This document shows, one piece after another, positions 12,826 to 23,171 of a stretch of DNA of 64,000 nucleotides (its first letter is position 1; every line of letters starts with the position of its first letter). The stretch comes from Phlebotomus papatasi (Eukaryota; Arthropoda; Insecta; Diptera; Psychodidae): contig NC_077223.1 in assembly GCF_024763615.1 (NCBI RefSeq), positions 10,044,001 to 10,108,000 on the forward strand, written 5' to 3'. Under the pieces are notes generated by a model, which worked only from the letters and a program-made list of their open reading frames with translations, was not told the origin of the DNA and made no database searches. The position numbers and the translations under genes were made by a program.

Positions 12826-13552
12826 AGGATGAGGGAAAGCACTCTTTTATTTTTCCTAATAGATTTATACATTTCTATTTAATATTAGTTAGCTTATCAT
12901 CAATTTATTGATAGGGATCTCGGTGGCGCAATAAGCAAGACCGTTGACTCTTGGGCAGATAGATCCCCGGCTTGACTCACAGATGTGCGTTCGAGTCTAT
13001 CCCGGTGCATAGATCTGAATGTCTAGAAAAAAAAACATTTTTACTGTGAAATAATGTAATGAAAATGCATCGCCTCTGCCTAAAAATTCTGGGAGCTTGG
13101 AAGAAGCATCCAAATCGCGAGGAAGGTGCTGCTGGGCGATTTAAGGTCGGCTTCAGAATGAAGGTTTAGCCCAGTACCCGAAAGTCTCAAACATCTAAAT
13201 AACAATCAATATTACTGATTTTTCGAAATCGAACGGATCATTTACCCTTAATATCTAATCCTAAACAAAAATTTTCACAAAAAATATGCCTGATAAGGAA
13301 TTAGAAAAGTTAAGCCAGATGGCTAAGCCTTAGGTCTGAAGCCCGTATAACGATCAGCAGCAAATTCTTCCAACACGGGATATACGACAACATGATTGAA
13401 TTGTGACAAATATATCCCGATACGATTAATACGATTAATAATAATCAATTATTGATAATTACCTTGTAATGATGTGTAAGGGTCTCAAGAAAAATTAAGA
13501 AAATCACATTATTCGAAAGCATGAATGTCCGAAGAGAGAGTATTTTTCAGAA
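12826..13552. mobile_element. MITE family V, copy split by a SINE
   Basis: The left part (about 12826-12912) and right part (about 13430-13552) match the intact family V element at 22960-23171. Shared landmarks are GAGGGAAAGCACTC at the left, a central TTAGCTTATCATCAAT, and ATTATTCGAAAGCATGAA near the right end. The middle is occupied by a tRNA-like SINE plus about 200 extra bases. Confidence 0.6.
12913..13212 (+). mobile_element. tRNA-derived SINE
   Basis: It begins GGGATCTCGGTGGCGCAATA, which includes an RNA polymerase III A-box-like TGGCGCAATA, and has a B-box-like GTTCGAGTCTATCC about 70 bases on. A tRNA-unrelated body follows (GAAGAAGCATCCAAATCG..., CAGTACCCGAAAGTC). The cloverleaf is degenerate, so this is not a functional tRNA gene. 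ATCAAT-like sequence on both sides may be the target duplication. Confidence 0.6.
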
Positions 13553-13684
13553 GGCACAGGGTGACTATTGTTACAAAAATCAAGCTCAAATTGAGAAAGG
13601 TGATAAGAATGGCTGGGTGATACCCAGGATTCCCTAGGTAAAAAAGTCCAATTTGAATAAAAGGTTGCAGAATTATTTTTTAAC

Positions 13685-13743
13685 ATATCTTCGGTTGGAT
13701 CAGTAACTGTGCTAACTGTATTTGCTGATCCAACCGACGATAT
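13685..13743. repeat. small perfect-type hairpin
   Basis: ATATCTTCGGTTGGATCAG and CTGATCCAACCGACGATAT form nearly complementary 19-base arms around a loop of about 21 bases. It is probably a minimal foldback element, since no terminator role is expected in this context. Confidence 0.5.
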
Positions 13744-13841
13744 TTTAAGTAAAGTCTTGTCCGTTAATAATGGCTGATGTCGCGCAGGTCATACAGTTTA
13801 ACTTTACTGAACTTCATATTAAATAACATTACATATTCATT

Positions 13842-14052
13842 AGGGGAAACTGGGGCACCACCAAACACGGGGTACCACCAAACACTAATTTTTATTTCTA
13901 AACTAATTGGACTATCTCGACCATTCCTTCAGTGGACAAGCATCCCTATAGTGCCTATAAATTCCTATAGGTCTTATCCTCTGAAGTCGAATATCCGATT
14001 AAAAAATCGCACTGTTTGGTGGTACCCCGTGTTTGGTAGTAACCCAGTGGGA
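13842..14052. mobile_element. MITE family N, copy 1
   Basis: The ends are AGGGGAAACTGGGGCACCAC and a complement passing through GGTACCCCGTGTTTGG. A second copy lies in an intron at 33891-34078. Shared inner sequence includes GGACTATCTCGACCATT. Confidence 0.7.
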
Positions 14053-15800
14053 CACAGATACATGAGGCTATCATGTCATGCCGAAGAGCGATCGTGTAAG
14101 CTGTTGGTGGGCGACTAAGAAACTACTTGTATCTGTGCTGCACTAATATTTGACAGCTGTCAAATCTATCAAATAAATTATAAAAACCGCGTTAGTGTTG
14201 TTTAATTTTTGGATTTTTTTTTATAGAGCTGTATCAGTACAATAAAAAGTCCCAAAACCAGAGAAAAATGCACTTATTTCCTTGAAAAGGGCTGACGTGT
14301 AGTGATTACCTGAGACATTTTTCCATCGATTTGGTATGAATTCATGGTCAACTGGGTATGCCCTTCAGGCTGAAAAGACACTCGCACAGTGAATGTCATT
14401 CAATTTCCATTTCAACGACTCTCGCTTCCAAGCTACGCATAAATATACAAAATTAGCTCCCATTCATATTCCCCCTTCGTGACTACGACCCCCCTCGGAG
14501 GCGTCCCAGGGAAAATTGGTGAGAGTCTGGTGGGTGATTATAATGCTCAGGCAATATTTGAGACTTCTTGGAGGGCTGAAGGAAAAGTTACTTGTAATTC
14601 AACAGAAATTTGTGTGTAGCTCCATATTTCTCCTCAACACTTTTCTCTTGCACTTTGGCGCCTTTTTTTATGACTAACCATTTTCCTCCCATTCACTGGT
14701 AGTGTCATATGGAAAATTCAGATACACCGAAGAGATTGTAGATGAGTGTTATAATAAAAAAGAAACAGATGGAGGTATTATTCAATTAAAAATCAATTTT
14801 CTAACCAAGCTCAGATCAGTAGAGAGGGGAATTATGCAGCGAAAAAGGTACATAAATTATCCTTTTCATTGCTCGAACTCCACAGGATGAGGAATATATA
14901 GGTAATAGAATCCATCAATTCCTAATTTTATTTGAATCGTTCACTTGTCCTTTAAAGGGATGATCTCGGTGATATTTTTTTTTATAAAATCTTGGAATTC
15001 TGAAGTTTAGCCAAACGACTTGAGATAGCGACCTCGTGTTTTCGGCGACCCCCTCCCCCTGCTATCGCCATAAGTCCGTTTAGAACCTTTTTCTTCTGTA
15101 TTTTCTTCACTGTTCTCAAGCTCAAATCAGAAAAGGCTCCCAGATACTGAATTTCTCAAAATATTGACATTAATTTGTTTTTATTGAAAAGGTCTTTGAA
15201 TTCTGAATGAGTTTGAATCGATTTTAAATTAACTATAAGTCCGCAGTAAATTAAAATTTCACAATAACATATAATAATACAACATTTATATTAACATATA
15301 AATTTGTGAGGTACAGCATAGAAAATTACGAAGTCGAGGATATCACAGAGTTGCAATGCTTTGCCACTCTCCTTGTGGTAAAAGAGTCCTCAGACTTGGA
15401 AATTGAAAAAGGTGGTAGACCACATTGTTTTATCGTTGCAGACAAGGACTCTTTTAATCAAACTGTTCGGGGTCAATTTTAATAGCAATTTTAATTGTAC
15501 TTTAAAGTAGTTAAGAGATGTTTATCGTGGGATATCCCTACGGATGTCTCATCTGCACGTAGACTAGTTTAGGGCATTAATATCAATTGTTTATTTTTTG
15601 TCGGTTTGTAAGTTAAATTTATCTTATTAAAAAAACAATGCTTTAAGTGTCGTTTTCTTACACAGGACAGTGGCTCAAATTGACCACCAAATACTTTTTT
15701 GTACGTGAAATTTGTGGAAATGCATGAATTAGGGCAAAATTCAGAACACACTAAGGACTAAGGACACTTAAGAAAGAACTTAAATTTAAAGTCTTTATAC
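14053..15800. other. non-coding stretch
   Basis: No gene is supported. Bases 14340-14700 are comparatively GC-rich and non-repetitive. Bases 15300-15480 are AT-rich. A short palindrome TTTGACAGCTGTCAAA lies at about 14151-14166. Confidence 0.35.
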
Positions 15801-15935
15801 CAGGGGTGAGCAAGAACGTTTTTAACCGAATAAACGTCAAAATAAGTTTGTCCAGATAGCGTTTTGACTATTGTCGTAGAATTTTCATTTGACGTTTGTT
15901 CGGTTTTAAACGGTTGTTGTTCACCGTTGCTCTGC
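15801..15935. mobile_element. MITE family E, copy 1
   Basis: A foldback running from AGGGGTGAGCAAGAACG to CACCGTTGCTCTGC, with inner arms TTCGGTTTTAAACGG and complement. A second family member follows directly, so two lie in tandem. Confidence 0.6.
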
Positions 15936-15944
15936 ACTCTATAT

Positions 15945-16076
15945 CAGAGGTGAGCCAGAACAGTATGAGACCGAAAAAACGTCTTATGAAAATTGTACGT
16001 CGATGCCCAAAACGCTACCTGGACAAACTTATTTTGACGTTTACTCGATTACAAACGGTTCTTGCTTACCCCTACT
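15945..16076. mobile_element. MITE family E, copy 2
   Basis: The same architecture as the preceding copy, running from CAGAGGTGAGCCAGAACAG to GGTTCTTGCTTACCCCT. Further copies are at 44217-44645 (interrupted) and 63783-63878 (truncated). Confidence 0.6.
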
Positions 16077-17117
16077 CTACATATTAGAAGCAATTTTCGT
16101 GAAAAATTGCATTTTTGACAGAATTTTGACGTTTTCACCTACAACACTGTAGGGTAGAGTCAGTACTTTTTCGCCAGTAAGCACTTTTTCGCCACCTACA
16201 AATAAAATCACTTTTTCAGGGAATTATGAGCTCATGGAACTACGAAATGACTATTACTTCGTAACCTCTAGTCCAACGGATCAGAAAACCATAACTGGTG
16301 CTCCACCGACTAGATTATTTGCAAGTTAAATGAAGAAATTGTCGACAAGGTGAACAGTCACCAAAAAAATATGGAGTTCTTAATAAACTTGTCAACGCTC
16401 AGACAAATTGTCTTGCAATATTTTATGTTTTTGCAGTACAGTATTTGATATTTTTTCACTGAAAGTCACTTTGTTATTAACTAAGCTTCGCTCTAATATC
16501 ATTATTTAATAATGTTTTCCAAAAAAAATAAAGAAATATGGATATGGTGGAATAGGGCTTACTTTTTTCGGTTGTGTAAGTACTTTTCGCCACTCATTTT
16601 ACCAAGCATTTTACAAGTGGCGCACCTCGCGGAATTTAGTTGAAACAGACATAATTGTCAATTGATTTTTGTCGCAAACAAAAAATGTGCAAAAAATCAT
16701 TCGAAATACTCTAATAATTGTCTAATATAGGTGTTAAATAAGAAAAGTACTGTGCAATGTACTTTTGCGGGTTTTCGAAAACTGCTGTTTCTTAAAAATC
16801 AATTAAAACAAGTGGCGAAAAAGTGCTTACACAATGGCGAAAAAGTGTTTACAAAGTGGTGAAAAGTACTGAAACATGCATTGTTGCAGAAAATGTATTT
16901 TTTCAACTAGATGCCCAAAAATTCCCGGGAAGTCTCCTGGTTCATTAGAGAGACAATGCTTTAAAGCACTTGTACAGAAAATTTCTTTTTATTTCGACAA
17001 AAATTGTAAGAATTACAAGGGTACAAAACCTTAAGGTGGCGAAAAGGGCTTACTCTACCCTAGGCTATTTCCTTCAAAAGGAATACTTGACGAAAATTTC
17101 CCCTAATGTGTAGAGGT
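16077..17117. mobile_element. MITE family C, copy split by a 909-bp transposon
   Basis: The left half (16077-16151, with AGCAATTTTCGTGAAAAATTG) and right half (17061-17117, ending AATGTGTAGAGG) together match the intact family C elements at 31421-31556 and 43522-43662. The break falls in the centre of the palindrome. Confidence 0.65.
16152..17060. mobile_element. TA-flanked DNA element nested in family C MITE
   Basis: The ends are GGGTAGAGTCAGTACTTTTT and the complement closing in CTTACTCTACCC, with TA at 16150-16151 and 17061-17062. The word AAAAAGTGCTTAC/GTAAGCACTTTTT recurs inside both ends. No transposase frame is present. Confidence 0.75.
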
Positions 17118-17189
17118 CTTTATATGGAATTTATGTGCTGAAGCTGCCTTTCATAGTCCGACTTTTAGTAAATCATAATATATGGGAAG

Positions 17190-17366
17190 TATAGGGTACC
17201 TGTAAATTGGGACACTTTTGAAATAGGGCTTTTTTCTTCTATTTTTAAATGAACCTGAGTCTTACCAGCTAAATTACATTATGCTAAGGCTTAGATCCAT
17301 TTTAAAATAGAATCAAAAAAATTCAATTTGCGAGGTGCCCCAATTCAAAGATGCCGTACTTCCCCC
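17190..17366. mobile_element. probable MITE
   Basis: ATAGGGTACCTGTAAATTGG at the left faces GCCCCAATTCAAAGATG and TACTTCCCCC at the right. The arms are imperfect. Length is about 177 bp and there is no coding sequence. Confidence 0.45.
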
Positions 17367-17731
17367 TCCTGATAAACACGATAAATAATTCAATGAAATG
17401 AACGAAAGAATCCAAAATATCAGACAAAGAGTTCAATATCGACGAAACGTTAATGTTTCTAATTCGCTTTCGAATACACTTTCGAATACTAGAACTAGAC
17501 TTTCGAATACAAAAGTCAAATTTACCTTATTCAAAAACTATCGAAAGTCCATGAATTATATATGCACAATGGTGTTCTACTTTTAATAATTAATACCAAA
17601 CTCCTTTCTTTCAATCATTAAGATAAAGAAGAGGATATGATAAAAAATACATTGTCGCAACCAAATCACATCTTTCACACGTCTCATTTTCCTTCCACAA
17701 CTTTCATTTAACGTGCAGGTGTCACACGAAC

Positions 17732-17737
17732 TTTATT
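17732..17737 (-). promoter_or_regulatory. polyadenylation signal for the receptor gene
   Basis: AATAAA on the minus strand, about 50 bases beyond the TAA that ends the ionotropic-receptor-like gene. Position and strand fit its 3' end. Confidence 0.5.
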
Positions 17738-17786
17738 TCAGTGAATTTATCAAAATAATTAAGTTTATATCAAGTTAAACCCAAAA

Positions 17787-20700
17787 TTAATTATCACGAG
17801 TGTTGTAACAGAAAATGTAGCGAAAATGTCGCATAAATGAATATTTCACGAGGTGTCTGTTGTGCATCAAGACTTCCCCAAGAAATATGATTGTGGCAAG
17901 GGAGATTCCCACGTAGTAGATGAAGAAGGTGAAATAGAGATCCTTGAAGCGTAAATCGAGTTTTCTGCTGTGATACTCGATATTATCATCCAAGCGGTCC
18001 ATCGAGCGATTTAAGTGAACAATCTCACCAGGTGCAATGTGTTTCCAGTAAGTTAGTAGACCTGCCTCGTGGATGTGCAACAAGACACGGTCGAAGGGTA
18101 CCACGAAGGGTGAATGTTTCTGGAACACATAAGAAGCAATAGAATGGAAGATACATTCTTCCATTAGATGCAGAAGAGGCTGAGTTCCGTCTGCACTAGC
18201 GGCGTTTAGAACACGTTTATCTACATTGAAACCGTACACAGCAAATCCGTTAAGTTCTTCAGGTTCCATATGGCGAGCATGATCCGGTCGTAGGTGTGAC
18301 ACAACAAACTTTTTCAGAAAATAGTCATCGTATCCATGATCTACTGTTTCTATAAGTTCCATTACACCATCAGGTATCAGAACGGACCACTTGCTGGCAT
18401 TGAGTTCTGCTACAGTGTTGATGTTGTCGTCGAAACCTGGCCAAACTAGAAAAGCTGTCACGATGCTCTGGAGTCTGTTGATGAAGAAGAAGGAGAGGAA
18501 GAGTGCACTGACTATCAGGATACTCTCTGCCCGAGTACCTTCCAGCCGAGGTATTGGAGATAGGGCTGTTATGCGAATAACATTGAAGATAATGGCTAAA
18601 GGGTCTCGTCGTATGCTGATTACCCAAGCTACCCAGACAAAAATCATGAAGATCAAGTACATGAGGCTAGGAAAGCTCAGTAGTGGTTGTAGAATAGCAC
18701 CTACTACGGACCTCTGAGGAGCATGTGGTACCACTACGCAGATACTGTTAACCTTAATGTTAAATGTAGAAAAAGAATATTCTAATATCTAAATCTAATA
18801 TAATTCTAATATTTATTTATATTGTTATATGACAAGTAACACATGACTTCAAAAATTCACAAAATAACCTTGTAATTGCAATTGAGTTACAGGAAAAACA
18901 TGACTATCCTTCTGTGTCTGTCTCCCGTTTCCTTGTCGGCCAATATTTACTACTTTTATAGATATTTAAACATTGTATATTCACATAGATTGATCTGCAC
19001 TCGATTGTATGAGTTGGCATATACGGCCTGCGACCCAGGGTTTCTGCCGTTTACCTGGTGAGGCCGGTAATGGTAAGACGGCGGCAGACGCAACCACAAA
19101 ACAGAACAATGGGATAATAAAAATCTTATCTTATCTTATCTATCAAATGATGACCGATACAAACTATTTCAGATTTGTCAGAAAGGTCGGAAATTTCGAA
19201 ACCGTTCCAACGAATCCAAACTTGCACAAATCCGTGAGAAAATGAGGTCCTGAGAGCCGTTTTAAACTTTGCCTTTGAACAACCTTTAAGGTAGGTGTAA
19301 ATATCTATTGCAATGCAAACTAGAATTCATGTCTCGGTTAAACCTCTTTGGTAAATCATCGATTTCGAAAAACAGAAGAAAAAACATTCGATTATTCGAT
19401 TTATTCGATTTTTTTGTCGATTTAACGACGCTTATTGTTTCTGTGCCATTATTTAATCACTCCATAATCACTGAGTGAGTAATTTTTTGACACATTTTGC
19501 CACTTAAGCTTTTCGAAATTCGAACAAGATATACTTCAAACATCTTGCGGATTTATCAAAAAGTAAGAAACTCTACCTGTGAATGGTAAGATTCTTCCCA
19601 TTCACAGCTGGAGTTAAATTCTTCAATAGTATCTATGATAAGTCGTTGACGTTTGAAGAGTTAAAACTCAATTTCGAATTTTCAAACTCAATTTTTGCAA
19701 AAAGTGCAAAAAATTTATTAAATATTACACTAAGAAGCTGTTAAAAGTATATAACTTAGTGATTCTGAGGGGTATTGTAATAAAATAAGACCTGCTGGTT
19801 GAGCAAAAGCAGTTACATTTTGATACATCAGAGATTTCGAAACTCGAAATTTATGCGTTGAATGCAAAAATTAACCGAGGTTAAGTTTAGTAGAGTTTTA
19901 ATTTCAAAAAGGGAGATTTTGAATAAAAATAATTCGAAATTTAATTTCGAAAATTTCAAATTGGATTTTAGAATGTGAGTCATAATGGGTCCGGCACACC
20001 TTTTAGATAAGGAAAATTTCATAAAGCAAAAATTCACCTCTTTTCTTTCTCAAAATCCGCATAAGTCTATCCTACTCTTTCGGTCTCAAAATTAAATTGA
20101 ACTTAATTAAATTTGGTGTGATGTACAAAAGAAGAAGAAGAGTGCGAAAGAGAGATAGACCTATGCAAACAATTTGGGAAGGAAAAGGATGTAAATTTCG
20201 ATTTCATGAAATTTTTTTTGATCTAAAAGGTGTGCCAGAGCTATAAAATAAAACTTACTTAAAAGTTCAACTTACCCGGAGAGGATAGAGCCAGGATAGA
20301 CTAGATTCTTGGTAGCTCTTCTCAAAGAGAATTCTCAAGTTGAAATTAAAATCAGCTTTATCAGTTAGTACGTCATCTATAGTCCTGAAGAATATATCTG
20401 GACTAAATCCAGGTGCCATAATTCTGTAAGTGCTATTGAAGAAGTCAACAAGAGTGTCCAACAAATGACCATCGAAGCCATAAACGTGATCATCAATCAC
20501 CATAGACCTTGGGAAGATACCATACTGAGAGAGTCTGAATTCAAATCCATTCAAATTGGCCATTTTATCGGGAAAAACATCCTCAATTGGGGTTTTGGGT
20601 GGAAGAAGGTTTAACTTCGATGTGAATTTATTGTGTATGAGAAAGGATGTGTTCGGCAGCAGAAGGGCCATTTTTGGGATGTTCTCCTCACTAAAAATTT

Positions 20701-21160
20701 CCACTATTCTAACATGGTCTTCCTCGCTTGAACTGAAAGTCACCACAAGAATTTTCGTTCGAGATACTTCCCAGAAAAAAGACATTTTTACATCAGCAAC
20801 AATCTTTTTCACCCATCGTCTTCGGTATTTATCGAGAATGATGATAAAGAAATCCACTTTCCGGGAATTTTTTCTTCCTTCTGGGATTCCTTCGAAAATC
20901 ACCCCAAAATGCTCTTGCCAATGCTGTACGAGGAGGTCATCGATAAAATCTGCACAAGAAATTGATGAATTTTCCTGGCAGCAGCTGGAAATTGCTAAAT
21001 CGCCAGTCTGGTTAATTTTCCAGCCCATAAAGGCAGGTCTGTGTTCACTGTCTGGTGTAAGATTATTTTCAACACCCTCAACGTGTACTTTTAAGCACCA
21101 AAGGATGAAAAAATATCCCAATAATCTCAGGAAAATTCCCACATTCGGAAATACTTTCAT
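17787..21160 (-). CDS. divergent ionotropic receptor (IR-like), 2 exons, 616 aa
   Basis: Exons are 21160-20276 and 18752-17787; donor CGG|GTAAGT and acceptor ACATTAAG|GT join codon to codon. IRs are variant glutamate-receptor channels of chemosensory neurons. The N-terminus is a likely signal peptide (hydrophobic residues about 8-28). A ligand-binding S1-like segment with VYGFDGHLLDTLVDFF lies near residues 225-245. The second exon holds a first membrane helix at about 325-341 (LMYLIFMIFVWVAWVIS), a hydrophobic pore/second-helix region at about 372-399, and a last helix at about 564-591 followed by a short cytoplasmic tail. This three-segment layout and the total length match divergent insect IRs rather than synaptic receptors. 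The glutamate-binding residues are not evident. The 1.5-kb intron contains a family A MITE close to the donor and a retrotransposon tail. No orthologue number can be given. A single-copy N-terminal domain of normal iGluR size is absent. Confidence 0.78.
18985..19140 (+). mobile_element. 3' remnant of a retrotransposon with TCTTA-repeat tail
   Basis: A GC-rich stretch (CGGCCTGCGACCCAGG..., GGTAAGACGGCGGCAGACGC) is followed by AATAAAAATC and three TTATC repeats (about 19113-19138). That arrangement resembles the 3' end of a non-LTR element. It lies in the receptor intron. No coding frame of a reverse transcriptase is visible. Confidence 0.4.
19986..20243. mobile_element. TWA-flanked MITE family A, copy 2
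   Basis: A 258-bp foldback from TGGGTCCGGCACACCTTTTA to AAAGGTGTGCCAGAGCTA, flanked by TAA on both sides (19983-19985, 20244-20246). The other copies have TTA, showing the target is TWA. It ends about 32 bases from the splice donor of the receptor gene. Confidence 0.85.
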
Positions 21161-22959
21161 TTCTGGACTTTAACGGCAGGGAAGTCACGCGAAGTATCAG
21201 GAAAAACTGTCCATCATCTTTATCGAAACTTTCTAAAATATACCTATCGCATGCACCCAAAAAAAATTGTCCACAAAATTTATAAAAGCAAAAATTTCAT
21301 GAAGACAAGTATACACGATTTATGATTATTACTCAATTACACTAGAAAAAATGTAAATATCTGTAAGTCTACCAAAAGTAATTCAATTTTTGTATTACAA
21401 ATTAAAAATAATAATAAAATTTTTTTGAATAGAGGTTTCTGGTTTGTTTTTCTGTTCATTTAGTAAACTTTCAAAAAATCTTTTCAAATAAATTATAAAA
21501 CAAGCTGAAGTTATTGAATCTTAAATTTTAGACAACATTCAGTTAGTTTTATAATTTCATGCACAATTTTTTCTGTGTGTAAAATTCTATTTTGCCAAGT
21601 CACTCGTATTAAATTACACGTAGGAAATCATGCTTGGGATACGTAACACCTGTTTCTTATTTGTTTTCCTTAATTATTGGTTAAGGGACGATCTGAAAAT
21701 TTAAGTATATAGGGCTTTCTGAGAACATTTCTATAAAATATATAATTTTTTTCTGGTAAAAAAATCATGAAGATGATTAAACAATAAATTGAGGCAATTT
21801 TCTCTACATAGGGGAAAGTACTCTCCCTTCAAACGTTCAAGATGTTGAATTTGGAATTGTTGAATTTAGAATTGTTGAATTTAAAAATTGTTGAATTTTT
21901 ATGTGTAAATTCAAAAATTGTTGAATTCTGTTTATTGTTGAATTTTCTTTTCATTTCGAAGATTTTGATTTTTTTGCCATTTTAGACATTTTTATTGGTT
22001 TTTCCTGTACTCGGGATCCCCCCTAATGCGAAATGATTACATCTGATACTCGGATCTTAACGATATACTTATTATGCATATAAATATTTGATGTTCTATA
22101 TGACTTTTACCCAATGAAAAGCATCTCGACTGAAGTATAAGTCTTAATTGCAAATTCAACAACTTTTACACAACTTTTGTTTAAAAATTCAACAAATTTG
22201 GATGAAATACACAAGGCTTCATACAATAATAGTGTTAATTTTTGATCATGTGACAAAAAATACCATAAAGTTGTGTATTTATTTACACTATAATAATGTG
22301 AAAAACTGTAATCATACTATAATAGTGGTAATTTTTAGAATTTGTCAAACAGTTTTAAATCACGAAACATTGTTGAAGAATTTTTATATGATTATAACAG
22401 CGAGAAATTTTACACAGATCGCAATTAAATAATTAATTTATCCGATTTTACACTATTATAGTGTTAAAATTTTACACATTTTCAAATTAAACAACATTGT
22501 TGAAAATTTTTCAACTATAATAGTGGTAATTTTCAATCACGTGACAATAAATTACCAATATGTTGTGCATTTTTTACACATTTTTAAATTAAACAACTAA
22601 AATGGTCTATTTTGCACTATTATAGTAGTAAAATTTTACACATTTTTTTACTGTGTACCTTCGAATAATGTGAATTTTCTTTTAGGTTTATCTAAAGTCA
22701 TATTTTGCTCTAAAAAGTCAGAAAAAGTGATTTGACCTTCCCGTCCTTAAATAATTAAGTAGGTGCCATAAATCAACTAATAAGAAGCGCTAAGAACCAA
22801 AGTAATGCAATAGACAAGACCGTTTGCTCTTAATTGAATTGGAAATTTCAAAACCTTTCCAAAAAATTCAAATTTATCCAAATCGGTTGAAAAATAGACC
22901 CTTTAAAGTAGTAATAACTTTTTCCTTAAAAAATTCAGGATGGTGATTTTTTTTTTAGA
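21161..22959. repeat. repeat-rich region without genes
   Basis: Bases 21841-21953 are a degenerate tandem of ATTGTTGAATTT words. Bases 22150-22645 repeat CTATAATAGTGGTAATTTT and TTTTACACATTTT several times in both orientations. Family V-like end sequence (AGGGGAAAGTACTCTCCC) appears at about 21810. No gene is supported. Confidence 0.5.
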
Positions 22960-23171
22960 TAGGTGAAAGTGCTCTCCCTTCGAACGTTCATGCCTTCGAG
23001 TAACGTGAATTTACTTTTATTATTCCTAAGAGACTTACACATTTCTATTAGTTAGCTTATTATCAATTGTTGATAATTCCGTGATAATTTAGTGTAAATT
23101 TCTTACGAAAAACATAAGAAATTCACATTATTCGAAGGCATGAACATTCGAAGGGAGAGCACTTTCCCTAT
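22960..23171. mobile_element. MITE family V, intact copy
   Basis: A 212-bp element with long complementary ends: AGTGCTCTCCCTTCGAACG at the left and TTCGAAGGGAGAGCACTTTC at the right, about 50 bp of arm. A central AT-rich hairpin contains ATCAATTGTTGAT. No coding sequence. Confidence 0.8.

Noticed and set aside
12913..12990. tRNA gene
   Set aside because: A and B box-like words exist but no cloverleaf closes; it continues into a SINE body.
20556..21173. 205-codon + strand frame at the receptor gene
   Set aside because: It is antisense to receptor exon 1, with no recognisable domain.
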